From the NCBI RefSeq assembly GCF_007860015.1, contig NZ_SJPS01000001.1:558001-622000 (forward strand): a DNA stretch of 64,000 nucleotides, given 5' to 3'. The stretch is from Bythopirellula polymerisocia (lineage in GTDB: Bacteria; Planctomycetota; Planctomycetia; Pirellulales; Lacipirellulaceae). This document shows, piece by piece, positions 34,831-44,433 of the stretch. Position 1 is the first letter of the stretch; the number at the start of each line of letters is the position of its first letter. The position numbers and the translations under genes are program-made. Under the pieces are notes generated by a model, which worked only from the letters and a program-made list of their open reading frames with translations, had not been told where the DNA came from and did no database searches.

Positions 34831-37800
34831 ATCCCGGCGTACTTTCCGTCAAACATAATCGCGTGGTTTTCGTCGCGATGGCGCTGTTGATCGTGGGTGG
34901 CGCTTCAGCCTACATGTCATTGGGGCGGCTGGAAGACCCTGAATTCACCATCAAGCAGGCGCTCATCATTACGCCTTATCCTGGTGCCAGTGCGGAAGAA
35001 GTTGCTCTGGAGGTCACCAACCATATCGAAACTGCCTGCCAGCAGCTTGGCCAGCTCGATCGGGTGGAGTCGGAGTCGGTGCGCGGGCGTTCCATTGTGA
35101 AAGCCTTCATCCGCGACCGGTACGACAAACATCGGATGCCCCAGGTGTGGGACGAGTTGCGTCGCAAAATAAACGACGTCCAACCACAACTTCCCCCCTC
35201 GGTCCGCGGACGGACGATGGTGGTCGACGACTTTGGCGATGTGTATGGCGTGTTTCTTGCAATCACCGGCGAAGGGTTCACCTATCCCGAGCTCCGAAGG
35301 TATGCCGAGTTTCTGCGCCGTGAGTTAAAGCTCGTTGATAACGTGCAAAAGGTCGATCTGTTTGCTGAACAGCAGGAGCAAGTGTTTCTGGAAATCTCGC
35401 GACAACGCCTCTCGCAACTTGGCATTAACGAGGATGCGATTTACCGCTTGCTGCAGGAAAAGAACATAGCCGCTGATGGAGGTCGAATCCAGGTCGGCGA
35501 CGAGCATCTGCCAGTCGATCCCGCAGGGGGCTTTCGCATACCTGAGGAGATGCTCGGCATCGTCATCGGATCGGATAAATCCGGCAGGCAACTTACGCTC
35601 GGTGATGTAGCCACACTAGAGCGGGGGTATAGCGATCCTCCTCGCCGAATTCTTCGCTTCGATGGCAAGCCAGCCATTGGAATCGGCATTTCGACGGTGC
35701 CTGGCGGTAACGTCGTCTATATGGGCGAGGGTGTCCGTGAAACATTTGCCCGACTCAAACCGTATCAGCCCATCGGTATCGAGATCGGCGAGATCAACTT
35801 TCAGCCCGAAGCCGTCACCAAAGCTACCAACGACTTTGTGTTCAATCTATTTAAGGCGGTGAGCATCGTTGTCTTGGTACTCCTGGTGACTATGGGTCGC
35901 AAGACAGGCCTGATTATCGGCATGGTGCTTTTCCTCACGATCATGGCAACCTTTCTGGTCATGTCTATGAAAGGCGATCTGCTGATGGAACGTATTTCCC
36001 TCGGTGCGCTGATCATCGCCCTCTGCATGTTGACCGACAATGCCATCATCGTCATCGAAGGGATCAAGGTTCGCATCGAAGCGGGCGAAGACAAGTTACA
36101 GGTCGTCCGCGATGTCGTCGCACAAAATCAATGGCCGTTGTTTGGTGCCACGGCCATTGGCGTCCTCGCATTCGCCGCGATTGGTCTCTCGGAAGATAGT
36201 ACTGGTGAATACACCAATTCACTTTTTTGGGTGATCCTCATTGCGCTCAGTTGGAGTTGGGTGACTTCCGTCACAGCGACTCCCTTACTGGGAGCTTTGT
36301 TTTTCAAGCCAAGCCAAACAGCCGGCGACGGCAGCGCCCCGGCCGATCCCTATGGCGGCCCGGTCTTTCGCGCCTATCGCTGGCTGCTTGTCATGGCGCT
36401 CCGCTATCGATGGCTCGTGATGGCGGCATCGGTCGCACTCTTTGTGGCGTCTCTCTACGGTTTTACGATGGTTAAGCAAAGCTTTTTTCCCCCAGCGACT
36501 CGGCCCCAATTTATGGTGGATGTCTTTCTCCCCACCAGCACGCATATTCGCGAGACAGAGGCGTTTGCTGAAGACATCGAAAACTTCATCCAAGAACAGT
36601 CTCACGTCACGCACATCGCATCTTTCGTCGGTGGCGGGGGACTACGCTTCCTGCTGGTCTATTCACCTGAATTGGAAAACCGCGCCTTTGTGCAGTTCCT
36701 TGTCGAAGTGGACGATCCAGACGCGATAGATGATTTAGTGGATGTCGTGCAAACTCAATTGGACGAAAAGTATCCGGATGCCAACGCCGTTGCCAATAAA
36801 TTCCTGCTCGGACCAGGCGATGGTGGTCGTATCCAGGCCCGAATTCGCGGACCGGATCCCGACATGCTGCAGCAACTAGCCGACGAAGTCATTCAGGTCT
36901 TTGAAACAGACGGCGGTGCGAAAGGAGTCCGACATGACTGGCGCGAGCGCGAGAAAGTGATCCGTCCGACTCTGTTCGAATCACAGGCGCGTCGCAATGG
37001 CCTCACCCGTATCGATGTGGCTCAGGCACTGGAAACGAGCCTTGAGGGCCGAGTGGTTGGCTTTTATCGCGATCCGGGGCACGGCGGCACCGGTACAGGC
37101 GACTTCCCGCAGGAAACTCGCTTGTTGCCGATCATTGCTCGACCTCCCTTGGGCGAACGCAACGATGTGGCCTCGATCGCCAGCATGCAGATCTGGAGCC
37201 CTGTGGCGGGTCGGATGATCCCGCTTAGTCAGGTAGTTTCCGGCGTGGATGTCTCTTGGGAATCTCCCGTGATCATGCGCCGTGATCGTTTTCCCACCAT
37301 CACGGTCCATGCAGACCCACGCTCTGGATTGCCGAGCCAACTCTTCGGCCGAGTCCGCTCGGCCATTGAAGCGATCGACCTGCCTCCAGGCTATTCGCTG
37401 GAATGGGGCGGCGAATACGAAGATTCCCGCGATGCACGTAAAGCGTTGGCAGCACCGCTGCCCTATTTTCTCGCGTTGATGTTTTTTATCGTCGTGTGTC
37501 TGTTCAACTCTATGCGTGTTACAGCACTTATCTGGCTGATCATGCCACTGGCTATCATTGGTGTGACGGCTGGACTACTGCTCACCGGGCAGCCCTTCGG
37601 ATTCATGGCGCTCTTAGGTACGCTGGCCCTTTGCGGCGAACTGATCAAGAGTCAGATCGTCGTGCTCAGCAAGGTTTTCACCGAGATCGAAGAGGGCAAG
37701 CCACCTTACGAGGCGATCCTCTACGGGGGCACCAGCAAGATGCGGCCCGTTTGCATGGTCGTTATTACAACGGTTCTCGGCATGATCCCGCTGCTGCAGG

Positions 37801-37958
37801 ACGCCTTTTTCGGCTCCATGGCAGTTTGCATCATGTTCGGCCTCTCGTTCGCTGCCGTGCTATCACTGCTCGTGACTCCGGTGCTCTATGCGATCATGTT
37901 CGATATTCATGAGGAACCTGCGCGAGGGACCAACGATCCAGTGCCTGCGAAGGCATAG
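34827..37958 (+). CDS. RND efflux pump, inner-membrane permease
   Basis: A 1043-residue RND transporter (AcrB/MexF-like, HAE1 type) using the proton gradient to expel substrates. Twelve hydrophobic segments are arranged as 1+5 twice, with two large periplasmic loops. The acidic residue of TM4 is in CMLTDNAIIVIEGIKVR, where most pumps have two Asp. The second half has GMIPLLQDAFFGSMAV. The substrate is unknown. It forms an operon with the adaptor; a porin-like gene follows 83 bases downstream and no TolC-type channel is nearby. Confidence 0.92.
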   Translation: MNPGVLSVKHNRVVFVAMALLIVGGASAYMSLGRLEDPEFTIKQALIITPYPGASAEEVALEVTNHIETACQQLGQLDRVESESVRGRSIVKAFIRDRYDKHRMPQVWDELRRKINDVQPQLPPSVRGRTMVVDDFGDVYGVFLAITGEGFTYPELRRYAEFLRRELKLVDNVQKVDLFAEQQEQVFLEISRQRLSQLGINEDAIYRLLQEKNIAADGGRIQVGDEHLPVDPAGGFRIPEEMLGIVIGSDKSGRQLTLGDVATLERGYSDPPRRILRFDGKPAIGIGISTVPGGNVVYMGEGVRETFARLKPYQPIGIEIGEINFQPEAVTKATNDFVFNLFKAVSIVVLVLLVTMGRKTGLIIGMVLFLTIMATFLVMSMKGDLLMERISLGALIIALCMLTDNAIIVIEGIKVRIEAGEDKLQVVRDVVAQNQWPLFGATAIGVLAFAAIGLSEDSTGEYTNSLFWVILIALSWSWVTSVTATPLLGALFFKPSQTAGDGSAPADPYGGPVFRAYRWLLVMALRYRWLVMAASVALFVASLYGFTMVKQSFFPPATRPQFMVDVFLPTSTHIRETEAFAEDIENFIQEQSHVTHIASFVGGGGLRFLLVYSPELENRAFVQFLVEVDDPDAIDDLVDVVQTQLDEKYPDANAVANKFLLGPGDGGRIQARIRGPDPDMLQQLADEVIQVFETDGGAKGVRHDWREREKVIRPTLFESQARRNGLTRIDVAQALETSLEGRVVGFYRDPGHGGTGTGDFPQETRLLPIIARPPLGERNDVASIASMQIWSPVAGRMIPLSQVVSGVDVSWESPVIMRRDRFPTITVHADPRSGLPSQLFGRVRSAIEAIDLPPGYSLEWGGEYEDSRDARKALAAPLPYFLALMFFIVVCLFNSMRVTALIWLIMPLAIIGVTAGLLLTGQPFGFMALLGTLALCGELIKSQIVVLSKVFTEIEEGKPPYEAILYGGTSKMRPVCMVVITTVLGMIPLLQDAFFGSMAVCIMFGLSFAAVLSLLVTPVLYAIMFDIHEEPARGTNDPVPAKA

Positions 37959-38041
37959 TTTCTGCAATCGTTAAAGTCAGCCCAGTTTGTAAGACGATAG
38001 GACCCGAACAGTCCTTCTCTATATCTTATCAGGGTGACTTC

Positions 38042-39535
38042 ATGTTCGGCTGCATTCGCACGATTTGCACTCAACTTGCGATTGCGCTCCTTGCACCTGC
38101 GCTGCTAGCACAAACACAATTGCCTGAGGTGCCGGAATACAATCTTCCGGAACAACAAGACGCACCCGGCGTCTCTTATCAATCCACGTCGCAACAATTA
38201 CCGAACTACTTCTATACCCAACGCTACTTTGACCAAACCGATGGGGATGGTGCCCGACCGATTGCCGATTATGGTCCGCCGGGATACACGCATCGGGATT
38301 ATCAAGATGCACCTGGCGAGCCCGAGTGGACGAGACTCACGCCGCCCGTGCGGGTCAGTGCACAAGAAAGGGATCAGCTCGACGTGCGCGGACTCTACCC
38401 GGGATCATTTCTGGCTCCAGGTACGAACACGTCTTTCCGCTTACGTGGATTTGTGAGATTAGCTTCGCTCTACGATTTCGATCCTATCGGGAGCACCGAT
38501 TCGTTCGTGCCCAACACGATACCGGTCCCTCAGCAAGACGGGCAGAACTACAACATGAGCGGTCGCATTAGCCGCTTTGCGTTGGAATCTTGGACACCTA
38601 CTTCCTATCGCGACTGGAACGTTCATACATTTATCGAAGGCGATTTTTTCAATGGTCCCGCCCAGGCAGCCGGTGGCGGTGGCAATCCGTTTCGGCTGCG
38701 GCATGCTTTTTTTGATTTTGGTTACTTTCGTTTTGGCCAGCAGAATTCCGTGTTCATGGATGGCTCGAACTGGCCGAGTCTCGTCGACTTCCAAGGTCCC
38801 AACAGTTGGGTCAACCAACGTCAACCCTCAATGCGGGTGACACTCCCGGTGCGCGAACGAATCTTCTGGGCGGCGAGCGTTGAACGCTGCTTCTCGGACA
38901 TTACGACCAACGGACTAGGCACCAATGTGCAAGAGGTTCCCGACCTTGCAACTCACTTGCGTTTCGAGGCAGATCGAGGACACATTCAGGTGGCGGGTCT
39001 CATGCGTACTATTGGTTATCGACCGACTGGTGGGGACGTGACTCAGCAGACTGGGGCAGGAATCAGTGGAAACGTTGTCTTTCATCCCTGGGCGATCTTG
39101 TCTGGCTGTGACCCCGTCCACGAAGTAAACCCTTCCGGTTTGACTCGCAGCCGCATTCTGTTGCAAGGTACGTGGGGCTCGGGGATTAGTCGATACATCA
39201 ACGATCTGGCCGGGCAAGGATTCGACGCTCAAGTAAATCCGATCACAGGTGAATTTGAACTCGTAGATGCGACCGGTTGGAATGCCAGTTACGAACACTG
39301 GTTCAACGAACATTGGCTTATGAATTTCACCTATGCCAATGTGAACGTCGACAACAACGCCAACCAACCGGCTACCACCTATGACGCCGCCGAGTATGTG
39401 GCTGCCAGCCTCTGGTGGATTCCCGTGCCGCGACTTTCTTTCGGAGTCGAGTACATCACGGGGGAGCGGGAAAACTTGGATGGCGAAAGTGCTCGCGCCC
39501 AACGATTACACGGCCTGGCGCAATACAATTTCTAA
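38042..39535 (+). CDS. Outer-membrane porin, DcaP-like
   Basis: A 497-residue outer-membrane beta-barrel with signal peptide MFGCIRTICTQLAIALLAPALLA and a Pro/Gln-rich segment of about 80 residues before the barrel. Barrel features: FRLRGFVRLASLYDFD, GRISRFALES, RLRHAFFDFGYFRFGQQNSVFMD and a C-terminal strand ending in LAQYNF with terminal Phe, the usual recognition signal for the BAM machinery. It resembles DcaP/porin-family proteins and not TolC. AGGGTGA precedes the ATG. Confidence 0.8.
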   Translation: MFGCIRTICTQLAIALLAPALLAQTQLPEVPEYNLPEQQDAPGVSYQSTSQQLPNYFYTQRYFDQTDGDGARPIADYGPPGYTHRDYQDAPGEPEWTRLTPPVRVSAQERDQLDVRGLYPGSFLAPGTNTSFRLRGFVRLASLYDFDPIGSTDSFVPNTIPVPQQDGQNYNMSGRISRFALESWTPTSYRDWNVHTFIEGDFFNGPAQAAGGGGNPFRLRHAFFDFGYFRFGQQNSVFMDGSNWPSLVDFQGPNSWVNQRQPSMRVTLPVRERIFWAASVERCFSDITTNGLGTNVQEVPDLATHLRFEADRGHIQVAGLMRTIGYRPTGGDVTQQTGAGISGNVVFHPWAILSGCDPVHEVNPSGLTRSRILLQGTWGSGISRYINDLAGQGFDAQVNPITGEFELVDATGWNASYEHWFNEHWLMNFTYANVNVDNNANQPATTYDAAEYVAASLWWIPVPRLSFGVEYITGERENLDGESARAQRLHGLAQYNF

Positions 39536-39587
39536 CCACGCGGCTTGTATCGTCCCACACACTTCATTAGAACTAGAGACATAGTTG

Positions 39588-39609
39588 CCTGCGTAATTCC
39601 GCAGGTTTT
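39588..39609 (+). terminator. Rho-independent terminator after the porin gene
   Basis: A six-base-pair stem, CCTGCG / CGCAGG, with a six-base loop and four T residues, ending 39 bases before the SLC13 gene. Confidence 0.7.
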
Positions 39610-39648
39610 CTGGCACTGTGTCCTCTTGTTGCTGGTTATCGGTGTGCG

Positions 39649-41466
39649 ATGTCTTCTGAGCTGGCCATAGTCCTCGCCTTGCTAGTGGCTGCGATCGCGA
39701 TGTTTGCGATCAATAAGCCGCGGATGGACGTGGTTGCGCTGATCATGCTGACGGCCTTGCCGCTGACGGGTGTAATCGATGTCTCCGAAGCTCTAGCAGG
39801 ATTCAGCGATCCGAATATTGTTCTCATCGCTGCGCTATTTGTAATAGGCGACGGTCTTGTGCGCACAGGTGTCGCGCGGTCCCTGGGTGACTGGTTAACC
39901 GTAAAGGCCGGCAGCAACGAGACCAAATTATTGGCGTTACTAATGGCGGTTGTCTGCGGATTGGGTTCCATGATGAGTTCCACCGCGGTGACTGCGATCT
40001 TTATTCCCGTGGCGCTACGAATCTCTCAGAGCACAGGCACGCCATCGAGTCGGCTAATGATGCCATTAAGCATGGCAGCCCTCACCAGCGGAATGATGAC
40101 CTTGATCGCCACCGCCCCTAATCTTGTCGTGAGCAGCGAACTGGAGCGGAACGGTTTCGAGGGCCTTCATTTTTTTGCGTTCACCCCATTTGGCATTCCA
40201 GTTTTGGTGCTGGCAATCGCCTACATGATGTTTGCCCGGCGCTGGCTTGGAGGGCATGAAGAAGTTGCGACGGACTACACTGGGGTACCTACCTTGGCTA
40301 ATTGGGTCGAGGAATATAACCTTGTTGCGCGAGAACACCGCGTGCAAGTCACTGATCAATCTCCTTTCATCGGTGAGACGGTTGAGTCAATTCGACTCCA
40401 AGACACATCCGGCGCGAAGATGATCGCCATTCAGCGTGGAAAAGCGCTGATTCACCCAAGCCCGAAAACTCAAATACAGTCCGGCGATATTTTGCTCGTG
40501 GATCTGATTGCAGAAGAGTCTGCAGTGGAGGCTCTTCGACAGAAATTCGGACTGGAAGCCTTGCCGCTTACCGGAGACTATTTCACGGATCGATCCCAGG
40601 AGATCGGCATGGCCGAGGTCATTCTACCAGCGAATTCGAAGCTCATAGGCAATTCGCTCGTGGAAACCAGTTTCTACGATCAGTATGGGGTGCGGGTAAT
40701 TGGTGTTCGACGCGGCCTGACCACTATCGAATACGATCTCAAGAACGAAGACCTCCAAATCGGAGATACACTCTTGGTCTTAGGTCCCTGGCGCGAGATT
40801 CGCAACTTGCAATCCTATGGCAATGACTTGGTCGTATTCAATTTGCCGGCAGAGATGAAAGATGAACTGCCTGCCCATGGCAGGGCTTCTCAGGCAATCT
40901 TCAGTCTGGCATTGGTCATCGGGCTGATGGTAAGTGGAGTGGTCCCCAACGTGTTGGCCGCATTGATTGGTTGCCTTTTGATGGGCGCGCTACGTTGTGT
41001 CGACATGAATAGCGCCTATCGCTCGATCGACTGGAAGACACTCGTGTTGATCGTGGGGATGCTGCCATTTTCAATTGCCCTGCAACGTACTGGTGGTGTC
41101 GATCTGGTGGCCGACGGGTTGATGAAGGTGATTGGCCAGGCGGGGACATATATGGTGCTGGGAGTTTTGTTTGCCATCACCGCAATGCTGGGAATGTTTA
41201 TCTCCAACACTGCGACGGCGGTCCTCATGGCACCAGTTGCTATCGCGTTAGCAAAGGACTTGGGAGCTTCCCCCTATCCGTTCGCAATGATCGTCGCCCT
41301 GGCCGCCTCATCGGCTTTCATGACCCCTGTCTCCTCGCCGGTCAACACGCTCGTCGTAACGCCGGGGAACTACACTTTTGGCGACTTTGTAAAAATCGGC
41401 GTGCCGTTCACGATCATAGTTATGATCGTGTGCGTCGTTATGGTGCCTTGGTTATTACCACTTTGA
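39649..41466 (+). CDS. SLC13/DASS-family carrier with two RCK_C domains
   Basis: A 605-residue membrane carrier for anions such as dicarboxylates or sulfate. It has an N-terminal membrane half (with MSSTAVTAIFIPVALRIS and LIATAPNLVVSSELERNG), then two soluble TrkA-C/RCK_C domains (about 215-300 and 305-390; QIGDTLLVLGPWREIRNLQ), then a C-terminal membrane half (MLGMFISNTATAVLMAPVAIA and SPVNTLVVTPGNYTFGDFVKIG). RCK_C domains usually bind a small ligand. The substrate cannot be read. Confidence 0.9.
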   Translation: MSSELAIVLALLVAAIAMFAINKPRMDVVALIMLTALPLTGVIDVSEALAGFSDPNIVLIAALFVIGDGLVRTGVARSLGDWLTVKAGSNETKLLALLMAVVCGLGSMMSSTAVTAIFIPVALRISQSTGTPSSRLMMPLSMAALTSGMMTLIATAPNLVVSSELERNGFEGLHFFAFTPFGIPVLVLAIAYMMFARRWLGGHEEVATDYTGVPTLANWVEEYNLVAREHRVQVTDQSPFIGETVESIRLQDTSGAKMIAIQRGKALIHPSPKTQIQSGDILLVDLIAEESAVEALRQKFGLEALPLTGDYFTDRSQEIGMAEVILPANSKLIGNSLVETSFYDQYGVRVIGVRRGLTTIEYDLKNEDLQIGDTLLVLGPWREIRNLQSYGNDLVVFNLPAEMKDELPAHGRASQAIFSLALVIGLMVSGVVPNVLAALIGCLLMGALRCVDMNSAYRSIDWKTLVLIVGMLPFSIALQRTGGVDLVADGLMKVIGQAGTYMVLGVLFAITAMLGMFISNTATAVLMAPVAIALAKDLGASPYPFAMIVALAASSAFMTPVSSPVNTLVVTPGNYTFGDFVKIGVPFTIIVMIVCVVMVPWLLPL

Positions 41467-41508
41467 CCCCAACGGGAATAATACCCTAGCAATTGGAAGG
41501 TACTAAGA

Positions 41509-43152
41509 ATGAGCCAGTCCAGTGATGCCCCTAAAGGTATGATGCAGCGAATCCTCGACGTTGTCGAGCGAGTGGGAAACCTCGTGCCGCATCCAGTGCT
41601 TATTTTTATGACTTTGATTGCGATCGTGATAATTCTGTCGCATATTCTCTACCTAGCTGGAGTTGGAGTTGGAGTTACCTATGAAGCCATCGTGCCGGAA
41701 GCAGCGGCCGACGCTGAAACTATTGACGGCATTGACCAGGTCTATGACACAGGAATGCACGTCGACTACGAGGTCATGGACGAAAAGAATTACCACATTG
41801 CAGAGCAGTCAATCTCCGTCCGAAGCCTGTTGACTGCCGAGGGGATTCGCTTCATTTATGTTTCCCTGATTCCGAACTTTATGAGTTTTACGGCGGTCGG
41901 GTTGATGATTGCGGCCATGGTGGGGGCCGGCGTGGCGGAAGAATCCGGATTGGTCAATGCGATCATTCGCAAGCTCGTGATTGTTTCTCCTCGCTGGGCG
42001 TTGATCTACATCCTGTCATTTGTGGGAATCTTATCAAGTATTGCAGCCGACGCGGGCTATCTTGTCTTGATTCCTTTGGCGGGGATCGCGTTTATGAGCG
42101 TAGGGCGACATCCCCTCGCAGGGCTGGCATTGGGGTTCGCAGCAGTGGCGGGGGCGTTCACCGTCAATATGCTTATCAAACCATTAGATGCCGTGTTGGT
42201 TGAGTTTACGAATGATGCCATCCAACTAGTTGACCCCGATGTCTCGATTGGCCTCGCTTCGAATCTGTGGTTTTCCATCGCTTCGGTTGTCGTACTCACG
42301 TTTGTTCTGGCAATTATTACGGAAAAAATAATCGAACCCCGTCTGGGAAAATACGATCCAAAATTAGCTGGAGACGACCAACCCGACGTTCAGCAAGGAG
42401 CTCTTACTGCCGATGAATCGCGCGGCCTCAAGTTTGCATCGATTGCACTGTTAATAACGCTTGGTGTTTTCGGGTATTTGACTTTGCCGGCCAACGCCAT
42501 CCTTCGCAGCCCGGAGACGGGTGAACTGATCGGGAATTCCCCCTTCATGAACGGCTTGATTGCATTGATTATGATTCTGTTTCTGGTGACTGGTTCTGCC
42601 TATGGGTTCGGGGCCAGAACAATCACAAGCCTCACCGGCAATATTAAAGCGATGGAAAAGGCGATGTCGGGATTGGGGAGCCTCATTCTGCTGTTCCTTG
42701 TCCTCAGCCAGTTTGTGGCCTATTTCAACTACACCAACATGGGCACGATCTTGGCTTTAAAATTGGCTGAGATTCTGAAAGCCGCCAATTTCCCGGCGCT
42801 GCTCTTGCTCATTGGTTTTATCGTCGTGGTCGCCTTGATCGACCTTCTGATTACGGGTGCGATTGCGAAGTGGGCCTTGTTTGCCCCGATTTTTGTACCG
42901 CTATTGATGACTCTCAGCGTGGCACCTGAAGCTGTGTTAGCCGCCTACCGTGTTGCTGACTCGCCGATGAATACGATCACACCGCTTAATGCCTATTTCG
43001 CCCTGGTAGTTGGCTTTGCTCAGAAGTACGACAAAAGCGCGGGGGTTGGGACGGTTGTATCCCTGATGCTTCCCTATGTGGTTATCTTGTTCATTCTTTG
43101 GACTGCACTCTTTGCGGCATGGCAATGGATGGGACTTCCCTGGGGTCTGTAA
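41509..43152 (+). CDS. AbgT-family transporter
   Basis: A 547-residue transporter of the AbgT family, known for p-aminobenzoyl-glutamate uptake and for antifolate/sulfonamide export. Family blocks are VERVGNLVPHPVLIFMTLIAI, SIAADAGYLVLIPLAGIAFMSVGRHPLAGLA, NMLIKPLDAVLVEFTNDAI and KWALFAPIFVPLL. Compared with the second AbgT protein (46785-48320), it has about 40 extra residues in the first periplasmic loop (EAIVPEAAADAETIDGIDQV). It lies directly before the peptidase and glutaminase genes, which suggests uptake of a glutamate-containing compound. Confidence 0.9.
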   Translation: MSQSSDAPKGMMQRILDVVERVGNLVPHPVLIFMTLIAIVIILSHILYLAGVGVGVTYEAIVPEAAADAETIDGIDQVYDTGMHVDYEVMDEKNYHIAEQSISVRSLLTAEGIRFIYVSLIPNFMSFTAVGLMIAAMVGAGVAEESGLVNAIIRKLVIVSPRWALIYILSFVGILSSIAADAGYLVLIPLAGIAFMSVGRHPLAGLALGFAAVAGAFTVNMLIKPLDAVLVEFTNDAIQLVDPDVSIGLASNLWFSIASVVVLTFVLAIITEKIIEPRLGKYDPKLAGDDQPDVQQGALTADESRGLKFASIALLITLGVFGYLTLPANAILRSPETGELIGNSPFMNGLIALIMILFLVTGSAYGFGARTITSLTGNIKAMEKAMSGLGSLILLFLVLSQFVAYFNYTNMGTILALKLAEILKAANFPALLLLIGFIVVVALIDLLITGAIAKWALFAPIFVPLLMTLSVAPEAVLAAYRVADSPMNTITPLNAYFALVVGFAQKYDKSAGVGTVVSLMLPYVVILFILWTALFAAWQWMGLPWGL

Positions 43153-43227
43153 CCAAGGGCTTGCTAGTATTTCTCGTAATGCGAACAGCAGTGAGCTGAC
43201 AGAATTCAATTTAAAAGGAACCAGACC

Positions 43228-44427
43228 ATGAGTAGCGATATCCCCAATGTCGATGTGAATGCGGCAGAAGATCACCTGCTGCGGTTTCTATCCGTGGAAG
43301 GAGTTACCGGCGAAGAAGCTGCGATTGCCGAAGCGGTTTCTGATGAACTGAAAAAGGTCGGCGTCCCCGCGTCAGCAATTCATTACGACACTGTCCATGA
43401 ACGGATTCCTTTACCCACTCAGACCGGCAATTTGTGGGTTGATTTGCCTGGAACTCGTAAGGGTCCGCGGCTTTTGTTTTCAACCCATCTCGATACAGTC
43501 CCGCTCTGCGCCGGTGCCAAGCCGAAACGCGAGGGGGATCGCATCGTTTCTGATGGTACAACCGCATTGGGGGGTGACAACCGAACTGGTTGCGCCGTCT
43601 TGGTTACGATGGTCGAGACGCTGCTCAAGAACAACTTACCCCATCCCCCCATCACGTTGTTGTTCACGGTGCGCGAAGAAAGCGGCTTGCATGGGGCTCG
43701 TGAACTCGACCCCGCTGATTTGAACGGGGCCGCCATGTGCTTCAATGTCGATGGCAAGCTGGCTTCTGAACTGATCACTGGAGCGGTAGGACAAGAGAAT
43801 TGGGAAGTCGAGATCAAAGGCAAGGCGTCCCATGCCGGTGTGGCACCTGACAAAGGGATTTCGGCCACACTCGTCGCCTCTTTGGCGCTCGCTGAAGCCC
43901 ACCGTGGCGGATGGTTTGGCAAAGTCGTCAAGCCAGACGGCAACGGCACTAGCAATCCCGGCGTCTTCGGCGGGAAGGATGGCAAAGCCGCTGGTGACGC
44001 AACGAACGTCGTGACGGACTACGTGCATGTTGTCGGAGAGGCTCGCAGCCCCGACGTTGCATTCGCCACGAAGATTGCGGCAGCCTACCGCGAAGCGTTT
44101 GCGAAAGCTCAGGCCGAAGTAACCGACGTAGATGGCGAAACGGCTGAGGTAAATTTCGTCAGCAAGCCTTCTTATCCGTCGTTTGAAGTGAAGGACGACG
44201 CCCCTGCGGTAAAGCATGCCAAACGAGCTGTGGAACTGATCGGCCTGAAGCCGGTTACCTTGTTCTCCAACGGCGGACTCGATGCCAACTGGCTCGACAA
44301 GCATGGCGTGCCGACCGTGACTATCGGTGCAGGGCAGTATGAGATTCACACAATCAAGGAATACATCGACCTGCCCGAGTTCGCCCAAGGCTGTCGCCTG
44401 GCAGTGGCCCTGGCGACACTGGAATAG
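43228..44427 (+). CDS. M20 peptidase, PepT-like
   Basis: A 399-residue zinc aminopeptidase of the M20B (peptidase T) branch. The metal and catalytic sites are in LLFSTHLDTVPLCAGAKP (His, Asp), TALGGDNRTGCAVL (bridging Asp), TVREESGLHGAREL (Glu-Glu) and FNVDG; the C-terminal His is in QYEIHTIKEYIDLPEF. It hydrolyses small peptides in the cytoplasm. AAAGGA lies before the ATG. The glutaminase gene starts six bases after its stop, so the two form an operon. Confidence 0.92.
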   Translation: MSSDIPNVDVNAAEDHLLRFLSVEGVTGEEAAIAEAVSDELKKVGVPASAIHYDTVHERIPLPTQTGNLWVDLPGTRKGPRLLFSTHLDTVPLCAGAKPKREGDRIVSDGTTALGGDNRTGCAVLVTMVETLLKNNLPHPPITLLFTVREESGLHGARELDPADLNGAAMCFNVDGKLASELITGAVGQENWEVEIKGKASHAGVAPDKGISATLVASLALAEAHRGGWFGKVVKPDGNGTSNPGVFGGKDGKAAGDATNVVTDYVHVVGEARSPDVAFATKIAAAYREAFAKAQAEVTDVDGETAEVNFVSKPSYPSFEVKDDAPAVKHAKRAVELIGLKPVTLFSNGGLDANWLDKHGVPTVTIGAGQYEIHTIKEYIDLPEFAQGCRLAVALATLE

Positions 44428-44433
44428 CGCTCT

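Noticed and set aside
39610-39637. TGGCAC before the SLC13 gene as a sigma-54 -24 box
   Set aside because: No GC at the right -12 distance follows it.
43636-44388. A 250-codon open frame opposite the PepT-like gene
   Set aside because: Antisense shadow of a well-supported M20 peptidase.
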